From Branchinecta lynchi (Eukaryota; Arthropoda; Branchiopoda; Anostraca; Branchinectidae): 64,000 bases of DNA. Position 1 is the first letter of the stretch; every line of letters starts with the position of its first letter. Position numbers and translations under genes: made by a program. Below, piece after piece: positions 1 to 11,481 of this stretch. The stretch is taken from contig JAKZAP010000014.1 in NCBI GenBank assembly GCA_023053575.1, positions 17,262,938 to 17,326,937 on the forward strand, read 5' to 3'. The notes under the pieces are model-generated. The model worked only from the letters and a program-made list of their open reading frames with translations. It was not told the origin of the DNA and did no database searches.

Positions 1-1270
1 AAATAACAGGTACACCAACTGGCAAAAGCTGCAAACCCCTCATCTCCGAAGATGATTATGAGCTAAGAGTCGACTGTTGGTTACAATTCCCCTACATGTC
101 CCGCAACTCGTATCGCCTATTTTTGGTTTCAGTGTGTACCTTACTACTGAAGTTGTCAACCCCTTGAAAATTTCAAACTGGTGTATCTCATGAAAGAATT
201 TTTGTACAAAAAAATGGATGACATATACTTGATCAGCTTATCAACGGCTATCGATTGCCTGTCTTAGTTCAAAAGTTTACTTTTTTGCGGTAGGCCAACT
301 TTCTAACGTCACCACTTAGAAAGGAACAAAGGGTAAGCTCTAGTATCTTTAGCAATGAGAGAACTTTAATAGTTTAAGAGACACATCTGATACCATTTCT
401 CTGCCGCAAACCCAAGTGCAAAAACGAATGATGAACTCAGCTGAAATCGCGAACAGAAATGGCTAGAAACAATAGACGGCAGCACTTTCGGACCCGTGGG
501 AAAAAGCCCCTTTTTGGTTTCTGTAGATTTTTCTATCTATCACTCAAAGAAGATATGTTGGCTGTGGGGCCGGGTAACTGCCGTTATGTGGTTTGGAGGA
601 GGAAAATCTGTCTCACTTCCTGTCAAGATGCAAGGGGCTCTCGGATTTGAGAGTAAGATTTTTTGGTGAAGATGGGTTGCTCTTTCCTGGTATCCTAAAG
701 TCATCTTCACGGTCAGCGATAATGGCAGTTACAGGTTTTGTCAAAGGAGCGTTAAGGAGATGTAAATAGTTATTGGTAGTGGGAGTTTAAATCGTTTTAC
801 ATGTGAGTTTATATAACCGCTCTCTCGAAGTGTTTAAAAAATGTATGATTTTGTGTATGGCCTAACGGCTAAAATTAAAGTATCTATCTATCTATCTATA
901 TTTAACACTTATTGATTTTAGTCCATCTTCAATTTGAAGCTGGTGCCTGCCTGCTTGCGTGCTAGAACGGAGCTTTCCACTCGAAAGCAGAAACATGGTT
1001 TGATGAAACGAAAGGTTCGCTACACAACTTCAGATAGTCCTCTCTGACATGGGCTATATAACTCCACTTCACTTCGCACACCGTAGGCTCTGGCTCGAGG
1101 ACAAGCAAAAACCATCCTTGTTGGTCCCAGGCAAGAGTTCTACGGAGCTTTCCAAAATGCAATGTCATATTCATCAATCCGGCCTAAGGTCCACACATTC
1201 CGTAAAATCCGCACAGGTTAGACCCTTACCAGTTACTAGGAATAAAATGAAATCGGAGTCAATGAAAAAC
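1..1270 (-). repeat. REP-D copy, reversed relative to 28.0-29.0 kb; interrupted at 583-898
   Basis: Positions 1-582 and 899-1268 match the reverse complement of ~28.05-29.01 kb, including the segments around CCCCACAGCC, GCAATCGATAGCC and GGCCTAAGGTCCACAC. The small ORFs here lie in repeat sequence and recur in other copies in shifted frames, so they are not called as genes. The copy runs off the left edge of the window. At its right side it is split from its palindromic end (3997-4030) by a HEL-A element. Confidence 0.7.
583..898 (+). mobile_element. 5'-truncated retroposon with (TATC)n tail inserted in REP-D
   Basis: REP-D at 28.40 kb is continuous between GTAACTGCCG and TATATTTAACAC. Here about 315 bp of unrelated sequence separates those flanks. 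The insert ends GGCTAAAATTAAAG followed by a TATC microsatellite, a typical 3' end of a non-LTR element or SINE. No coding part is recognisable. Confidence 0.55.
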
Positions 1271-3996
1271 AAGAGCTGAAAGCTCATATGGCACTTGTAA
1301 GAACAGTTAGCATGTTTGTCAGATACGGTTTGCAGTTTTCAAGGCTGGATCTCTCTCCCGATATTCATTTCATCAGAAAATGGGCTTGATCTAGTAGATC
1401 TGAAATGGTTATACCACTCATTGACAACTGTATCTTCCTCCTTCGATGATCGGAACAGGGGAGGGACTATATTTTCACGCCAATCTAGTAGAGTCCCTAA
1501 CATGCCTGCAAAGTTTCACATCTGGAAGTACCCTAACTCGTGATCATCGGAATTAGGGAAAACCCCCTCCAACTCCCCCACTTTGACACGATCGGTCCTG
1601 TTTTGTCAACAAAAATAATAATAATAATAATATATTAGCAAATTGAATGGCATGCCGTTAAGGCTCTACAATGTATCTATGGCTTATGCTTGTTCTTGCC
1701 TCCAAGTCCCATCCCGATCTCTCGACTCTAAGCAGGTTCAAGAGATTTCTCCCCCCCCCCCTCAGCTCCTCCCGATGTTATCAGATCCGTTCCAGACTTG
1801 AAATTTATTATCTGAGTCACTTGTTCTTGACACTTGACAAGTTTCATGCACGTCTGATCACCTGTTCCAAAGTTATGCATGTCAATAGAATCTCCCCCAT
1901 GATTATCGGATCGGGAAAAGAACTATTTTCAAGTTGACCTGGAAGAGTACCTAGTCTAGGTCCTAGTACATGTGGAAGTACCCCTAACTCGTGATCACCG
2001 GAAATCTGGGAAAACCCCTTCCAACCCCTCTACTGTGACATCCCGATCCATCGACCCTAAGCATTTCACGACATTTCCGCCCCCCCCCTCTAATCCCCCT
2101 CTCTTCGGATTTGGTCCAGATCTGAAACTGAAAATCTGAGACACTTGTTCTTCACAATTGTCAACTTGTATGCATGTCCGATTATCCATTCCAGAGTTAT
2201 GCATGTTTCTATTTTCCGGATCCCCTTCCCTCCACCCCCCCCCCCCCGCGATAGCACGATCGGGGAAGCGATTATTTCCATGTTAATCTGGTTGGTTCCC
2301 TCATATGCCTGTCAAGTTTTATTTGTGCTAGCTTATTTGGAAGCGTTTCACCAGATTTCCGGTTACCCCTACACCTCCCCCCCCCAGTGATCGGATCTGG
2401 TCCAGATTTGAAACTGAGCATCTGAAGCACTTGTTCTTGACATATGTCAAGTTTCATGCATGTCTGATTACCTGTTCCGAAGTTATGCATGTTACTAGTT
2501 TCCGGATTTCCCATCCCTCCACTCCTCCCACAATGATCGGATGGGGAAAGTGATTATTTCCAAGTTCTTCTGGTCGCTTCCCTGATATGCCTGTCAAATT
2601 TCGTTGTCCTATCTTATGTGGAAGCGTTTCATGAGATTTCCGGTGCCCCCTCCAGCCCCCCCCCCCCGCCCAAGTTATCTGATCTGGTTCGGATTTGAAT
2701 TTGAGCTTCTGAAGCACTGTGTTCTTGACATATGTCAAGTTTCATGCATATCTGATTACCCTTTCAAAAGTTAGGCATGCTACTACTCTCCTGATTTCCC
2801 ATCCCTCCACTGCCCCCGTATGGCCGGATCGGGGAAGTAATTATTGCCAAGTTAATCTGGTCGGTTTCCCAACAAGCCTGCCAATTTTCATCGTTCTAGC
2901 TTATGTGGAAGCGTTTCACGAGGGTTTTGGGAGTCCCCCTCCAGCCCCCCCCCCCCAGTTATCGGCAATTGTTCTTGACATATGTCAAGTTTCAAGCAAA
3001 GCCGATTACCCGTTCTAAAGTTATGCATGTTACTAGTTTCCGGATTTCTTGTTGCTCCACCCCCCCCCCCCCACGATGGCCGGATCGGAGAAGTGATTGT
3101 TTCCATGTTAATCTGGTTCGGTCCCTTATACGCCTGCCAAGTTTCATCGTCCTAGCTTATGTGGACGTGCCCAAACTAGCAAAACCGGGGACAGACCGTC
3201 GTTTCCGGATTTCTCATCCCTCCACTTCCCCCACTATGATCGTATCCGGAATATGATTATATCTCAAGTTATTCTGGTCGGTTCCCTGATATTCCTGCTA
3301 AGCGTTTCACTAGATTCGTTTGACTTGGACTGACCATCTTTAAACGGTATCTATTCTCGCATTCACTTTTTATACATCATGGCATGGCTCAGTGGTAGAA
3401 AACTGGACTGGCAACACAAAGCTCAAGTTTCACGTATGTCTGATTACCCTTTCCAAAGTTATGCATGTTAATAGTTTCCGGATTTCCCACCCCTCCACTC
3501 CCCCCACTATGATCGGATCCGGAATATGATTATATCCAAGTTAATCTGGTCGGTTCGCTGATATTCCTGCCAAGCGTTTCACTAGATTTCTTTGACTTTG
3601 ACTGACCATCTCTAAACCCTTATTATTCGCGCATTCGGTCTTTGATACATCGTCGCATGGCTCAGTGGTACCCAAAGGTTCCTGGCCAGCGACGCATTTG
3701 GCCAGCGCTTTCTTTTGCTCACGTTTCACTTTTTGCTCCCGTTTTACTTTATAGTTTCCGGACTCCCGGATCCGGGGAAAGTTGGATTGGGAAAGTGATT
3801 ATTTGTAAGTTGATCTGGTCGGGTCCCTGATATGCCTGTGAAGTTTCATCGTCCTAGCTTGTGTGGAAGTGCCCAAACTAGCAAAACCTGGACAGACCGA
3901 CAGAACGACAGAGCGACAGAACGACAGACAGACAGACCGACAGACCGACAGAAATTACGATTGCTATATGGCACTTGAGTATGCTCAAGTGCCATA
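1271..3996 (-). mobile_element. HEL-A element 1 (complete, reversed)
   Basis: On the minus strand it starts with palindrome ATGGCACTTGAG/CTCAAGTGCCAT (3995-3968), followed by a GTCT/GTCG microsatellite (~3890-3955). Modules of ~250-290 bp carrying GATGAAACTTG-type boxes follow, then CAAGTGCCATATGAGCTTTCAGCTCTT at the far end (1297-1271). The subterminal inverted repeat (ATGGCACTTG / CAAGTGCCAT) and terminal hairpin resemble non-autonomous Helentrons; that class is an inference. Poly-C runs of 8-13 nt mark each module. No transposase is present. Confidence 0.6.
3379..3415 (+). repeat. tRNA-like A-box segment inside a HEL-A module
   Basis: The stretch GCATGGCTCAGTGGTAGA resembles a tRNA D-arm/A-box, followed by a GGACTGGCAAC-like anticodon-stem sequence. 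No T-arm or B-box follows, so it is a fragment, not a gene. A second copy (GCATGGCTCAGTGGTA) lies at ~3655-3670 in the next module. Confidence 0.45.
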
Positions 3997-4030
3997 AAAA
4001 CGAGGACAAAACCAAAGTGTTGCTCTCGCA
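3997..4030 (-). repeat. REP-D palindromic end
   Basis: On the minus strand this reads TGTTGCGAGAGCAACACTTT then GGTTTTGTCC, the same as 27967-27998. The GTTGC/GCAAC palindrome also recurs at 32305-32338. Confidence 0.55.
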
Positions 4031-4239
4031 ACAGAAATCAAGAAATTTGTTATTGCCCAGCTCCAGTCGTAAACCCGTCCCTGTCATAGTCGTTTTAACC
4101 AGGTTTCATAACTCCCTTAGGTCGGCGGCATGATTCATGGCGGCAGCAATTGGTTACCTGTTTCACTCCCATGAGGTTTGTAACTATCTCACTCAGGTCT
4201 TTCAGATTTTAGCCTGTCAAAATTAAAATACGTTAGTGT

Positions 4240-4640
4240 TTAAAGTGAAGGGAAGTCTGACTGTACGGTTTATAGACTAAAAGCGAGAGACAAGGTTATG
4301 TGCATAGACTGTGGGTCAAACTTTGACTCCAAGACTGGGATTCTTATACATAATGGAAAAGCACTCAGAATTCAGATGGCAGGAGATCCGCGAAAGAAGT
4401 GTACCGAGAACAGTGGAAAAGTTTCGATTTCAAGGTTGACCTGGTAGCCTACAACTGAAAATGACAAATGACAATTGAAAATGACAAGGAAGATTTTAAT
4501 AAACACCCAAAATTCGTTTCCCAGGACATGAGGGGTTCTGCAGACGCTGGAATAGCTCAATTCATATCGGGAGATAAATTTTAGGCCTCTATGCTAGTGT
4601 TAAAGTACATCTGAAAAGCTTCGTAAAATTTCACAGTCTA
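4240..4640 (-). repeat. Dispersed repeat K, copy 1
   Basis: Patches match 47.12-48.18 kb in the opposite orientation: GTGTTTAT..AAATCTTCCTTGTC, GAATTTTACGAAG..CTTT..CAG, and CAAAGTTTGAC...ACCTTGTCTCTC. The small minus ORF at 4372-4560 shares WVFIKIFLV-like residues with a plus ORF at 47889-48074 because the DNA is repeated. Coding is not supported. Confidence 0.45.
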
Positions 4641-4916
4641 TCATGTGAAAATATCAGAACAAATTTTTGCTTTTCAAATTAAGTTGTTCTGAAAGCGAAC
4701 TTCTCGTTCTTCAATTTCTGTGTATGGCATCTTCTACTGAGACTCGGACCTAATTTGGTCGTAAGGTCGCAGATGAAGATTGAGGCGGATAGAAACCTTT
4801 CAGATGTGCTTTAATATGCTGCGCTGGGGATACATAGTGTTTCTACAGGGCGAAAGCCGAAAGTTTATTTCGTCAATGAGTCGGGTTTTGTTTTTACACA
4901 GAAGGAATGAAGGATG

Positions 4917-5048
4917 TACTTTCACTGTAGTTTGACGTACTTTTGTTCTAGCTATGAAAGTACAGTGTTTCGAACGGACAACGACAACGGTACACCGTTT
5001 TAATACTTTAGTAATTAAACAAAAGTACGTCAAAACTACAGTGAAACT
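4917..5048. repeat. Stem-loop with ~28-nt arms
   Basis: Left arm TTTCACTGTAGTTTGACGTA and on to TTTTGTT (4920-4947) pairs with AACAAAAGTACGTCAAAACT through CAGTGAAA (5018-5047), with one or two mismatches, around a ~70-nt loop. It is either a short fold-back MITE or a hairpin RNA gene; I cannot tell which. Confidence 0.5.
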
Positions 5049-5264
5049 ACACCCGAAAAAAACGCAACTTAAGTCTCATCGGCGAACCGGCGTCTTTTGA
5101 ACATCAAAAGTCAAGTCCAAATCTGTAAACTCCTGTTGTTCGACGACCAAATGCTTGGTTACGTCCGTAAATCGGATTTTTTTTTTTTTTTAAATGCACT
5201 GGCAAACCTGTGTTCCTCCTTTTGTTTCTAAGTAAGCGTGTCTTTAACTGGAAAACTACTTTTT

Positions 5265-5620
5265 TTTGCTTAAATTCGGAAAATGTCTATTTTTTCTTCG
5301 ATGGCAACTTTTTTGTCACTTTTTTCGACTGACAGATTTATTATTTCATAGCTATCCTTTAATTTTCACTGGGATCGCAAAAAGACGCTCAGCTCCTGGG
5401 CGTTTCACAAAATCTACCGTGTGGTGCATTTCGTTCTATTTAGAAGAAAGATATGTGATTTATTTGGCGATTACGCTTTTTGAATCTTGAAACATATTAA
5501 AGACTAGAATTTTTATGGTAAGTAGTTAAATCTTGCCAGACAAAAACAGATTTTAAAAATTTCGCCGGCGGCGCTTGCTTTAATTGTCCTCGGTACTGTC
5601 GTTGGAAGTTTGCCTCTTTA
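5265..5620 (+). repeat. Dispersed repeat R, copy 1
   Basis: Shares a GCGGCGCTTGCTTTAAT-like core and upstream sequence (AAACATATTAAAGACTAGAA..) with 37385-37620 and, reversed, with 46320-46670. The ORF at 5266-5490 resembles the minus ORF at 46413-46667 through this DNA similarity. Neither has a recognisable domain. Confidence 0.4.
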
Positions 5621-6550
5621 GCAAAAGCTGAAATGAAAAGCTGGGGTCGTGAATTTGTGCATAAACAAATTTTGATTACAAGAACAATATCAGCTGATGC
5701 ATTGCAGTTAGTTTTACACCAGTTATATTATTTGTTGGCGGGGAAAGTGTGCTGTTGACGCGAAGTAGCAACAGTTAATTGATGTCTGTACGTGCGAGGC
5801 TTATATTGCGATCCAGAAGTCGTTGAGGTGAGGGGTCTCCCCCCCCCCCCCGGTCTGAGTGCTTCGGGCCACCCCTGAGTAAAAGACATTTTACTGTTAT
5901 GGATCCCTGAATATTTTCTTCGGTTTCCCTACTTGCCCAGTCCAGTCCAGTCCAGTGAGGGAGCAACGCCTATTACCATTGAAGGGCAGATTTTTCAACT
6001 ATATTCTGCTTTAACTTCACTGTTTTAATATTAGGGAATTTCGATTGTTAAGTGCAGTGAAGAGTGTTCTGCCTTGCTTGTCCGATCTTTTCGATCGCTG
6101 CTCAAAGGCCTAGTTTGGAGTCCCCTCTGCTTTTCCTCGAGATTGTTTGTTTGTTACCCTTCATCTTCTTCCAGCTGAACTATATGTTTCCCCCATCCAG
6201 AGAAAGGGCCGTGTGGTTCTTGGACAAGTTGCCCATACGGAAAGTTTTCGAATCATCCTAGGTAGTTTCCGTGATTAAGTTGGGCTATGAATTGCCTGCT
6301 CACATTATGTCTCAGAGTTGTCAGCTGTAATAACAGTTTGGAACATTTTTCGTTATAACGATTTTGTCCAAAGTATTCCGAGTGACAAATTAGTCCCTTC
6401 GGAGCCATATCCGGGAAATGACTTACGGTGAGCATCAGGTAGCACGTTCCACGTGAAGCAGCTGTGAATAGAGACAAACTTACACTGGGGATTCATACTG
6501 GTGATTTGATTTTAGTAGCTTTGGGCCCTCTGACCGAAGCGTGGTCTGCC
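5621..6550. other. No gene seen; poly-C and CCAGT microrepeat
   Basis: Contains a 12-nt C run near 5830 and CCAGT repeated three times near 5940. No recognisable coding or RNA feature. Confidence 0.5.
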
Positions 6551-6935
6551 TTTTTGGGATCCTAAACGTCAGTGACCTACGATTTCGTAAAATTTGTTCC
6601 TCCGTCTGTCTATCCATCCATCTGTTAGCGTGATAACTCTGTAGGGGATTGATATGTTTTTTTTTTTTTTATCAAACTTGGTGTGAGGATTCTCTGGATC
6701 AAAGAACTGTACAAGTTCATAGATGGGCCCCGTAGCCCCTATATTTTGAGATGGAGAGGTGGGCTCTGATTAAGGGGTGGAAACTATTTTCAAAGATAAT
6801 AATGGTAGGCCTAAACGTGCTTAAATTTATTTTCTTGACAAAGAAGAACTTCGGCCGGAATCCTGAAGTCTGAAGTTTATTTTGTTGTCTGACAAATAGG
6901 CTGTTTTGCCTGGAATCCGGCCAAAATCGGAAATT
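6551..6935 (+). mobile_element. HEL-B element 1, decayed 5' part
   Basis: Starts TTTTTGGGATCCTAAACGTC, followed by TCCGTCTGTCTATCCATCC, GATAACTCTGTAGGGG and ATCAAACTTGGTGTGAGGAT, the order of boxes seen in complete HEL-B copies. One diverged module follows (GGAATCCGGCCAAAATCGG). No right end found. Confidence 0.5.
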
Positions 6936-7089
6936 CAGTAAAGGTAGAAGATAGAGTGTGATTGACTTATTTTTTGCCAAAAGAAAATATTTTCAGTTGT
7001 CTCGCAACCCACCCTCTGTCCGATACGCATTCTGGTATCGAATGATCGGATTGTATATAATTCTAACAAAGTTGTACGTAGTAATAATG

Positions 7090-8057
7090 AACAAGACCAA
7101 AGGTTTCGATGGGATACCAAACATTTAATACTTGATCCAGACAATTTGGTCTTGTAGATGTCCGGTCTTCGCCAGACTCCTTGAACATTTTTACTAATAA
7201 GATTTAGAAACAGAAGAAGGTCAATGGCTAATCATCTGAGAAAACCATGTTCAGATATGGATTCACCACGTGTGTATTTACCCCTAGGCTATACGTCATA
7301 TCGACGAAAATGATCAAATCCTCGTGCCTTACTTCTGCCAAATCTCCGGTTTCCACCGGATTCCGGGCGAACTACTTGTCCGGCACAAACTAAAGCCTAA
7401 AAATGAATTTAGCGTATCACCTTGCCGCTATATCAAACATCTAATCAACTTTAGATAAGACTTTAACTTTTAACAAATTTTCTGGTTTCAGCCGGATTCC
7501 GGGCGAACTATTCGTCCAGGTAGAAAATGATTGTCAAAAGCGGATTGAGCATGTCTTCGTACCCGTACCTAGAACATCTAATCATCTCCAGATAAAACTT
7601 TTACTTCCAACAAGTTTTCCGGTTTCGGACGGATTCTGGTCCAGGAAAATGGACAGGAAAATGATTTTCATATAAATGTTCAGCATGTCTTTTTACTCCT
7701 AGACCGGACACCGAATCAACCTTATATAAAACTTTTACTTTTAATAAACTTTCCGGTTCTGGCCGGATCTTGGAAGAACTAATTGTCCGGCGAGAAAATG
7801 GTTTTCATATTCATGTTCAGCATGTCATTAGCTGTTTAAAACAAAAGTGCTCCTTAATTTGAAACCCCTCTCCCACCGCTAAATGTTGATCTACAGATCC
7901 CATCTAAGAATCCAACCTTTCCCTTGACCCAAAGAGTCCTCACACCAAGTTTCATCAAAATATCTCGTTCCCATCGAGAGTTGTCATGCTTACAGACGGA
8001 CAACTTTTGCGATGTCATAGTAGGTATCCCTCCACTTATGTTTTTGGATCCCAAAAA
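7090..8057 (-). mobile_element. HEL-B element 2 (complete, reversed)
   Basis: The right end on the minus strand reads TGGTATCCCATCGAAACC then TTTGGTCTTGTT (7117-7090). The left end TTTTGGGATCCAAAAACATAA is at 8057-8035, followed by GTCCGTCTG and CGATGGGAACGAGATATTTT. Inside are ~137-bp modules with CCGGAATCCGGC..AAACCGG, TTGATTAGATG and GACATGCTGAA boxes. No protein-coding capacity. Confidence 0.6.
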
Positions 8058-8850
8058 GACAATAATGAAATTTGAGCCAGTATATAAAGTCTTTGATTCA
8101 TGTCGGCCGAGAAGGTGGGAAACACCATCATTTTTCGATTGGTCGAATATTTACGAACACAGTGCGATACCTTTGTTTTCCCGAAAATCCTCACGGTAGC
8201 CAACGTTATCCACAAATTACTTTAACACAATTCACTCATGAACGCCAATCCGCCATTGCTAATTAACTATTCATTGATCTCCTGACACTGGTCAAAAGAT
8301 TACTAGAACCTTTGAAAAGATCGAGTGGCGTGTAAGAGGATTAAAACAACTAAGTAGATCACCATGTGGACGTTTAGATATGTCGAAAGAAAAGAAGAAA
8401 TCATCGACCAGTTTGACATTTTTGGTCTCGGAAGCTGAATATTATTTAGGTCAGTTTCAGAATCTTCAAGAAATCAATATAACGAATTTAGTATAATTTA
8501 TGGCGTTTGTTTGTCCTGATCTAGTTTACATCCTTAATTCTTTGGACTTGCAGGAATTAATAAGAAAAAACACAAAACAAAATACTTCAAGAAATCGATA
8601 ATGCAAATAATTAGTTTAATTTTTCTACACATTTTCCATATGCCTGCTACAATCAAAATATTTTTTTAGATCCGAAGTCAAACTATGATTCCATCCTCCC
8701 CATCGCTTCCGACCCGTGCTGCTAGATGACTCAGCGGTCGGATCGAGTCATCTTGGATCTTGGGTGGGGGGGGGGGGGCCTAGACGTTGCAAATTCTAGA
8801 ATACTTATGATATTAAAGGTTAACTTCAGACATCGAGGCTGAAATCGAAA
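8058..8850. other. No gene seen
   Basis: AT-rich sequence with several short AATAT/TAAAT stretches and a 13-nt G run at ~8766. ORFs here are short and lack domains. Confidence 0.4.
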
Positions 8851-8851
8851 A

Positions 8852-8969
8852 ATAACAACGAGACGGCCATTGAAAATAACCTGTCCGAGCCGAAGGAAAG
8901 GCAGGTTATGAAACATATCAGCCGAGCGCTGCGAGGTTGATATATTTAAATGGCCGTAGAGGTTGTTAT
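8852..8969. repeat. Compound palindrome (cruciform-like) of 118 bp
   Basis: Outer arms ATAACAAC..GGCCATT and AATGGCC..GTTGTTAT enclose two inner hairpins: ATAACCTGTC/GCAGGTTAT and CATATCA/TGATATAT. The outcome is a multi-armed fold. It could be a MITE or an element end. Confidence 0.45.
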
Positions 8970-9021
8970 ACGGATCCGAGATGGATGTATGTTAACTATT
9001 ATAAATTTCTGGAGCAGATTA

Positions 9022-10540
9022 TTTTTATGTCACTTGCCCTTTGGCCAAGTGTCATATAGCGATCGCAGTTCCTTTCCGTCCGTCCGTTTGTCGGTCCAGG
9101 TTTCGATAGTTTGAGCAGTTCCAAAGAAGCTAGGACTATGAAACTTGGCGGGCGTATCAGGGACCCCAAATGATTAAGTTAAAAATAGTTACTTCCCGGA
9201 TCCGAGCATCTGAGGGGGGGGGAGGGAGGGTGAATCAGGAAAAAATAGGTATTTTTTACTTACGACGGGGTGATCCGATATTAATGAAACTTGATATATA
9301 GAAAGAACTCGCGTCTCGAAAATGCCACTGGGGGGAGTTGGAGGGGGTGGACCGGAAATCTTGGGAAACGCTTAGGGTGGAGAGATTGGGATGAAACTTG
9401 GTGGAAAGAACAAGCGCAAGTCTTAGATACGTGAGTGACAATTCGCTCACTGTGGGAGATCTGGAGAGGGGGGGGGGGGGGGTCCGAATTTCTAGTGATC
9501 TGCGATTTCGGTTCTTCCTGATGTGCTAGGACGATGAAACTTGGTAGGCATGTTAGGGGCCCGAACAGATTGACTTGAGAATAGTTGTTTCCCTGATCCA
9601 AACATCTGGGGGGGGGGGGCGTGGAGGGAGGGGGAATCCGGAAAAGTGAGGTATTTTTTAACCTACGATCAGGTGATCGGACCTTAATGAAACTTGATGT
9701 ATAGAAAGACCTCGTGTCTCTGACACGAGGTTTTAAATCTGGACCGGATCCGGTGACCTTGGGGAGAGTTGGAGGGGGGAGCTGAAATCTTGGTTAACGC
9801 TTAGAGTGGAGGGTTGTGGACAAAACTTGGTGGGAAGAACAAGCAGAAGTCCTAGATACGTGAATGACATAAATGGACATGATCAGGTTACGGCGGGTTA
9901 GTTGGGGGGGGGGGGGCCGAATTGCTGGTGATCCTGCGAGTTCGGTACTTCCTGATGTGCTAGGACGGTGAAACTTGGCAAGCTTGGCAGGGACCCGAAC
10001 AGATTGACTTGATAATGTAGTTTCACCGATCCGACCATCGTGGGGGTTGAGTGGAGGGATCGGGAATCCGGAATCTAGTGGCAAGCTCAGTTATTGAACG
10101 GGTGATCGTATTTAAATGAAACTCGATATTTAGAAAAACCTCGTGCCTTAGACGTTCCATTTTAAATCCGGACCGGATTCGGTGACATTGGGGGGGGGGG
10201 GGGCAAGAGGGGCGAACCGAAGATCTTTGGAAACACTTAGATTGGAAGGGTTGAGAAGAAACTTGGTGGGAAGAACAAGTATTAGCCCTAGATACATAAT
10301 TGACAGAACCAGATCGTATCGGGGCTCTGTGGGGGGAGTTGGAGGGTCTTTGCCGGAATTCCGTTGGTCGCCACTGTCCTCCATGAAACTTTGCAGGTGA
10401 CTTAAGGACCCAACACAATGCTGTAGGAAAACTTGTGTTGCTGGATCCGACCATCTTTGGGGGAGTTGAGGGAAGGGGAATCCAGAAATTCCGTAAGTTG
10501 CGAACGGGTGGTCCGATTCGAATGAAACTTATGGGTGAAG
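9022..10540 (+). mobile_element. HEL-A element 2 (left part; joined to HEL-B at 10.54 kb)
   Basis: Left palindrome ATGTCACTTGCC/GGCCAAGTGTCAT at 9026-9055, then TCCGTCCGTTTGTCGG and repeated ~280-bp modules with GATGAAACTTGATATATAG and GATGAAACTTGGTGGGAAGA boxes, long G runs and GGACCGGATCCGGTGAC. The HEL-A right end is missing. At ~10540 the sequence passes directly into HEL-B. Confidence 0.6.
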
Positions 10541-11063
10541 TTGTCCGTCTGTGCGCACTATTACTCTCGAAGAGAATGAGATATTTTGATGAAACTTGGT
10601 GTGAGAATTCTTTAGGTCAAGAGTAAGATCGAGTTCGTAGATGGGCTCTGTAGTCCTAGATTTAGGGGTGGGGGAGGGGGGTTTAAATTAAGGGGCAAAT
10701 GAAATATTATTAAACAGTTAATGTGATAGTCGATTATGGGGTAAGAAGACATGCTGAACACGATGGTGAAAACCGACCAGCTTATACGAGTAAACACACA
10801 TGCAGAATCCATATCTGAACTTGGTTTTCTTAGATGATCAGTAATTTGGCCTTGCTCTGTTTCTAAATTTTAAAAGTAAAAATGTCGAAAAAGTGCGGCG
10901 ATGAACACTTGATCCGGCGAAAATAAAACCTAATTGTAATTCTAATGTTGACAGTCCGAGGCTAGGTGTATGCTATTGTGGAGAATTAAACCGATTCGAT
11001 TTGATTAATTGTCTGCATCAGATATTCAGTTTTTGGAATCCCATCGGAACCTTTGGTCCTGTT
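10541..11063 (+). mobile_element. HEL-B element 3 (right part, fused to HEL-A)
   Basis: From GAAGTTGTCCGTCTG onward it matches HEL-B: ACTCTCGAAGAGAATGAGA, GATGAAACTTGGTGTGAG, one GACATGCTGAACACGATGG module, the GAACTTGGTTTTC segment and the right end TTTTTGGAATCCCATCGGAA to 11063. The left palindrome is absent. Confidence 0.55.
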
Positions 11064-11481
11064 ACTTGTGCATCTCCTACTAGACTAAACTAACTATAGC
11101 CTACAGCTACGGCACTCAGATTCGTATTCATTCATGTCAACACTCGTCATCGTCGGTGTCAAGCATAAACCCCGTATCTCCCTTTTTCAAAACTTTTCAG
11201 GAGGTGAAAAAATCATTATAACTTTTTCTCGTTAGTAGTACAGCCCCCTATGTTAATCTGAGATACGTGGTTTTCGCATTGGTTGTATTTCCCAAACTGT
11301 GAGTCGGAGGCAATCGAGATACGCGCCGATCGACGCAGAATTTTTCGGCGAGTAGAACTGTGTCAAAAAGTGGAAATCGCAAAATTTGACCGGATACATG
11401 GTTTCCGCTTGACACCGCCGACGTACTCGGTAGGGTGATGAACAAGCACAAAGCGATACCACATAATACACGATAAGATAA

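Noticed and set aside
3379..3415. tRNA gene
   Set aside because: Only a D-arm/A-box-like piece; no T-arm, acceptor pairing or terminator.
4372..4560. Conserved small protein shared with 47889-48074
   Set aside because: The similarity follows a dispersed DNA repeat in opposite orientations and is lost outside a few residues; no start or splice support.
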